The notes under the pieces: generated by a model
Told to the model about the DNA's origin: nothing
Seen by the model: only the letters and a program-made list of their open reading frames with translations
Database searches by the model: none
Part shown: in pieces, positions 16,132 through 18,699 of the stretch
Numbering within the stretch: the first letter of the stretch is position 1
Layout: each line of letters opens with the position of its first letter
Made by a program: the position numbers and the translations under genes
Assembly (NCBI GenBank): GCA_026770585.1
Contig: MU646350.1
Coordinates: forward strand, 569,881 to 588,579
Length of the DNA stretch: 18,699 nt
Source: Baffinella frigidus
Lineage: Eukaryota > Cryptophyceae > Cryptomonadales > Baffinellaceae
Direction: 5' to 3'

Positions 16132-16750
16132 TAATTGTTTAAAATCACCGATGTGTCGCATCCTTTTCCGCCTCATTTTAAAATGTTTTTACAAGGTTTC
16201 TCGAATAAGATCAATCTCGATCCAGCTTTACCACACAGATTTGGCTTGCTGACAGGGGAATTTTCGAGAACACGACTCCTCGTCCTGTGATCGAGGAGAT
16301 TGAAAGTCAGATTTAGTGCGGACGCGACCCCCATCCCGCCCACGTTGTCCAGGGTTTACAACTCACAAGGCGCGCAGTCTCGCTTCTGTATCGATCCAAG
16401 GGCAACACCCCCCAAGATTTGTCTGCCGCGTGAGCCTGAGCAGCGCCCGAGCGCCGTCACAGTGAGCACCAAGCGTTCTGGCTGCCCGGTGCTGCGGACC
16501 CCCCAACCAGGGACCAGGTGCTGCCAACCCCCTCCTCAAGGGCCAGGGTGCTCGATCCGACTGTCGTGAAGGTGGGGCGTTGTTGCAACGGGCGGTGGGC
16601 AGGCAGGGGTGCCAGTATGCGGAGCAGCACACGCATTGTGGGTGCCATCCGCACGGGTTAACCAGCAGGACGTGGTTTGTGTTGACAAACACCCAAACAC
16701 CCAAACACCACGGCTTGTGCCATTTTTGACGAAAACTGTCTACAGGGAAG
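16132..16750. other. Upstream region of the bHLH gene, GC-rich from about 16320
   Basis: An AT-rich stretch gives way at about 16320 to GC-rich sequence up to 16640. Frames on both strands are open there, none with a recognised motif. It may be promoter, 5' untranslated region or an upstream exon. ACACCCAAACACCCAAACACC (16686-16706) is a short 8-base tandem repeat. Confidence 0.4.
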
Positions 16751-18477
16751 ATGGAGCGAGCTATGGGGCGAGAGGGCGTCGCAGCTCATAGTCCCGCTGT
16801 CGAGCAACAAGATGCGAGAATGGGAGGAGTCTTCTCTCCTGGTTCTCGGGAGGCACACTGGCTCCAAATGAGTGCGGGGGGCGGATCGTCTCCGGCGGGG
16901 CTGGAGCTGCCGAAGCTGCGGCTTCCGCCCATCAGCTCGTTCATGGCTGGCGTGGGCACTGTGCCACGGGACCCGCAGCCCACATTCGGCCATCTGGGCG
17001 GAGCGGGGGCCTCTTCTTCCGTGCAACAAGAGCAGCAGCAGGCATGGCACCTCATGTGTCAGAAGGCAATGGGGCGAACAGACACGCACCACTCGCCCGT
17101 CGTGACCCCCTCCGCAGCGGCGCCCCCGCGGTCCCCGCAGTATCATGGATCCATTCCGGGAGCGCCGCCGAGCCTGGCTCTCGCTGGAGGTCACCACGCC
17201 GGCTTCATGCCGCAGCAGGTTGTTCCAACCCCCCCCCCGCGCCCCAACTGTAACTGCCATGCAGCACACCACGTCTCCCGAACCAGCTTCCGCGCCCTGC
17301 CATTCGCAAGCGCTTCCCGAGGATGCGCTAGGAGTTGAGAAGGCGCCGCCGCTTGCTCGGGTACACTTTTGTCCCGACCACAAACCAAATGCTGACCCCT
17401 CGAACCCTCGGTAGATTCCGGGGCACCAGCTGTCCTTCGCGCCGCCCCGACCGCCCTCGGTTAGTCCCCCTCCCATCCTCGCCCCGCCCACCCTCGGGCA
17501 TGCTCCACCTCAGCCAGATCTGCATCCATAAAAACAACACGGCCCGCTGAACGTTGACAGATGCGACTACTCGCTGTTTCGCGATATGCAGCATGTTGTT
17601 GGTGCGCGCCCACTCATCGGACCGCACGGCTGCTCACCCGCCATTTTTTCTCCTCCCGCAGCATCCCGGGATCGCGCAGCGCAACCCGCACGAGGCGCAC
17701 TACGCCATGTACCACCACCTCGCCTCCCCCCCTCGGGCCGCCGCCGACGTAGGGCCCGTCTCACACCATTCAGCGCACGCCCACTCTGCACCGGTGCGCT
17801 CCCGCCCCCCCCGCCTTCCGCCCTCCGCCCCCCTGGATGCCTGCCACGATGTCGCGTGCGGTGAGCCACGCTGGGGGAGTCGGATTGAGGTGTGTGGCAC
17901 CACATACCATGCTCGCCTCCGCCGAGCACTGTCCTCTCTGCCGCGTGGACTCAGTCAGGTGGGACCATACGCGAGTGCGAGAGCCTCAAGTAGCATCGCG
18001 AAAACGGGGTGTGTGTTGCATGTAACAACATCTGCAAGACAACTGACCCCCCCCCCCTCCTCCCGCTCGCAGCATCACGCGCCCTCGGCGCGCGCAATGG
18101 CACCCCCGTCGCGCCCGCCGCGCAAGGCCCCGAGCCCCGCGTCGAAGACCTCCAAGAAGGGCGCGCAGGCGCAGGCGCAGGGCCTTCTCTCCGCGAACAA
18201 CAACGCGCTCCTCTCGCAGCACGCGGGTGGGGGAGTGGTGATGCTCCAGCAGCGCTTCCTCCCGGGGGGGGCGGGCGCGCGCACGACGCCGCCATGCTCG
18301 GTCGGATCTTCAGGGTCCGTGGGGGGCGGGGGGGGGGACGACTCGGGGGAGGAGTGGGACGAGACAGGGTCGGGCGCGGGGTCGAACAAGAAGGACGCGC
18401 GAAGAGAGTACCACAAGAAGATTGAGCGCAAGCGCCGCGATCGGATGCGGTCCCTCTACGACGAGCTGCGCTCCCTT
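16751..18477 (+). CDS. bHLH transcription factor, 5' part (runs off right edge)
   Basis: Three exons: 16751-17218, 17662-17793 (or ending at 17748 before GTAGGG) and 18073-18477, all phase 0. The N-terminal about 200 residues are low-complexity and look disordered, rich in Gly, Ala, Pro, Ser, Gln and His, with HAHYA/HHL-like histidine patches in exon 2. Exon 3 has a basic stretch (KTSKKG), QAQAQ, a glycine run and an acidic patch (DDSGEEWDE), then the basic region of a bHLH domain: EYHKKIERKRRDRM and helix 1 SLYDELRSL. The His, Glu (four later) and Arg (eight later) positions match the E-box-contacting H5-E9-R13 set, typical of CACGTG binders. The donor GTACGC at 18478 interrupts the domain just after helix 1; the loop and helix 2 must lie beyond the window. 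The start is the first ATG of the open frame in a good context (gaagATGG); an earlier 5' exon in 16320-16640 is possible. Nuclear DNA-binding role inferred from the family. Confidence 0.85.
17219..17661 (+). other. bHLH intron 1
   Basis: Donor GTTGTT after CAGCAG and acceptor TTTTTTCTCCTCCCGCAG with a good pyrimidine tract. The interior is C-rich without recognisable repeats. Confidence 0.7.
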
Positions 18478-18699
18478 GTACGCACCCCCCCCCCCCTCCG
18501 CGCCCGTTCACCTCCCTGGGGCTTCTCGCGTCTCCGAATGCGTCCTGCTGGGAAAACTGTGCCCCTAGGGGGTTGGGCGACTTCTTAGGAGCGAGTTACC
18601 CCCCCTGCTGCCGCGCGTGCATCTTGGCTGGTGGTGCATTGATGGTATGGACTAGGCTGCCAGACAGCTGTGGTCCTCTCAACGGGCCGAGAAGGGGGG
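18478..18699 (+). other. bHLH intron 3 (partial) with a half copy of element G
   Basis: Donor GTACGC inside the bHLH domain. CCCTAGGGGGTTGGGCG..GAGCGAGTTACCCCCC (about 18564-18604) resembles the right arm of element G (7741-8070). Helix 2 is not in the visible part. Confidence 0.65.

Noticed and set aside
16658-17491. Long open minus-strand frame of 277 codons
   Set aside because: It is antisense to bHLH exon 1 and part of its intron, is explained by high GC and few stops, and has no family motif.

Overview
The window looks like nuclear DNA of a repeat-rich eukaryotic microalga, most likely of the green lineage. GC-rich exons with clear eukaryotic protein families are separated by long introns and gaps packed with small inverted-repeat elements, minisatellites and heptamer arrays. 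One array is a run of the plant/algal telomere-type unit CCCTAAA. The split HNH protein resembles the bacterial-type HNH proteins of plants and cyanobacteria. I cannot name the species; a large prasinophyte genome would fit, but that is a guess.

Layout: (1) 511-2804, minus strand: the first five exons of a NIMA-related (NEK) protein kinase, running off the left edge. (2) 2805-3320: a divergent intergenic region with a cluster of TTGAC/GTCAA cores. (3) 3321-7636, plus strand: a five-exon HNH-domain gene of about 204 codons, followed inside its last intron by two decayed tandem copies of its fourth exon. (4) 7637-16750: about 9 kb with no convincing gene, made of palindromic (MITE-like) elements, two related 21-bp minisatellites, telomere-like heptamers and dispersed repeats. 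(5) 16751-18477, plus strand: three exons of a bHLH transcription factor, cut by the right edge after the basic region and helix 1.

The three genes belong to unrelated families and nothing suggests a shared pathway. The remarkable part is the intron and intergenic architecture. All twelve splice donors I modelled fall between codons (phase 0) and none resembles GTRAGT. A MITE begins 15 bases past one splice donor, flanked by a repeat that includes the donor. Opposed repeat copies bracket an HNH exon. Several element families occur both as full elements and as bare palindromes. Exon models rest on reading frame, splice dinucleotides and remembered family motifs; no alignment or search was run.
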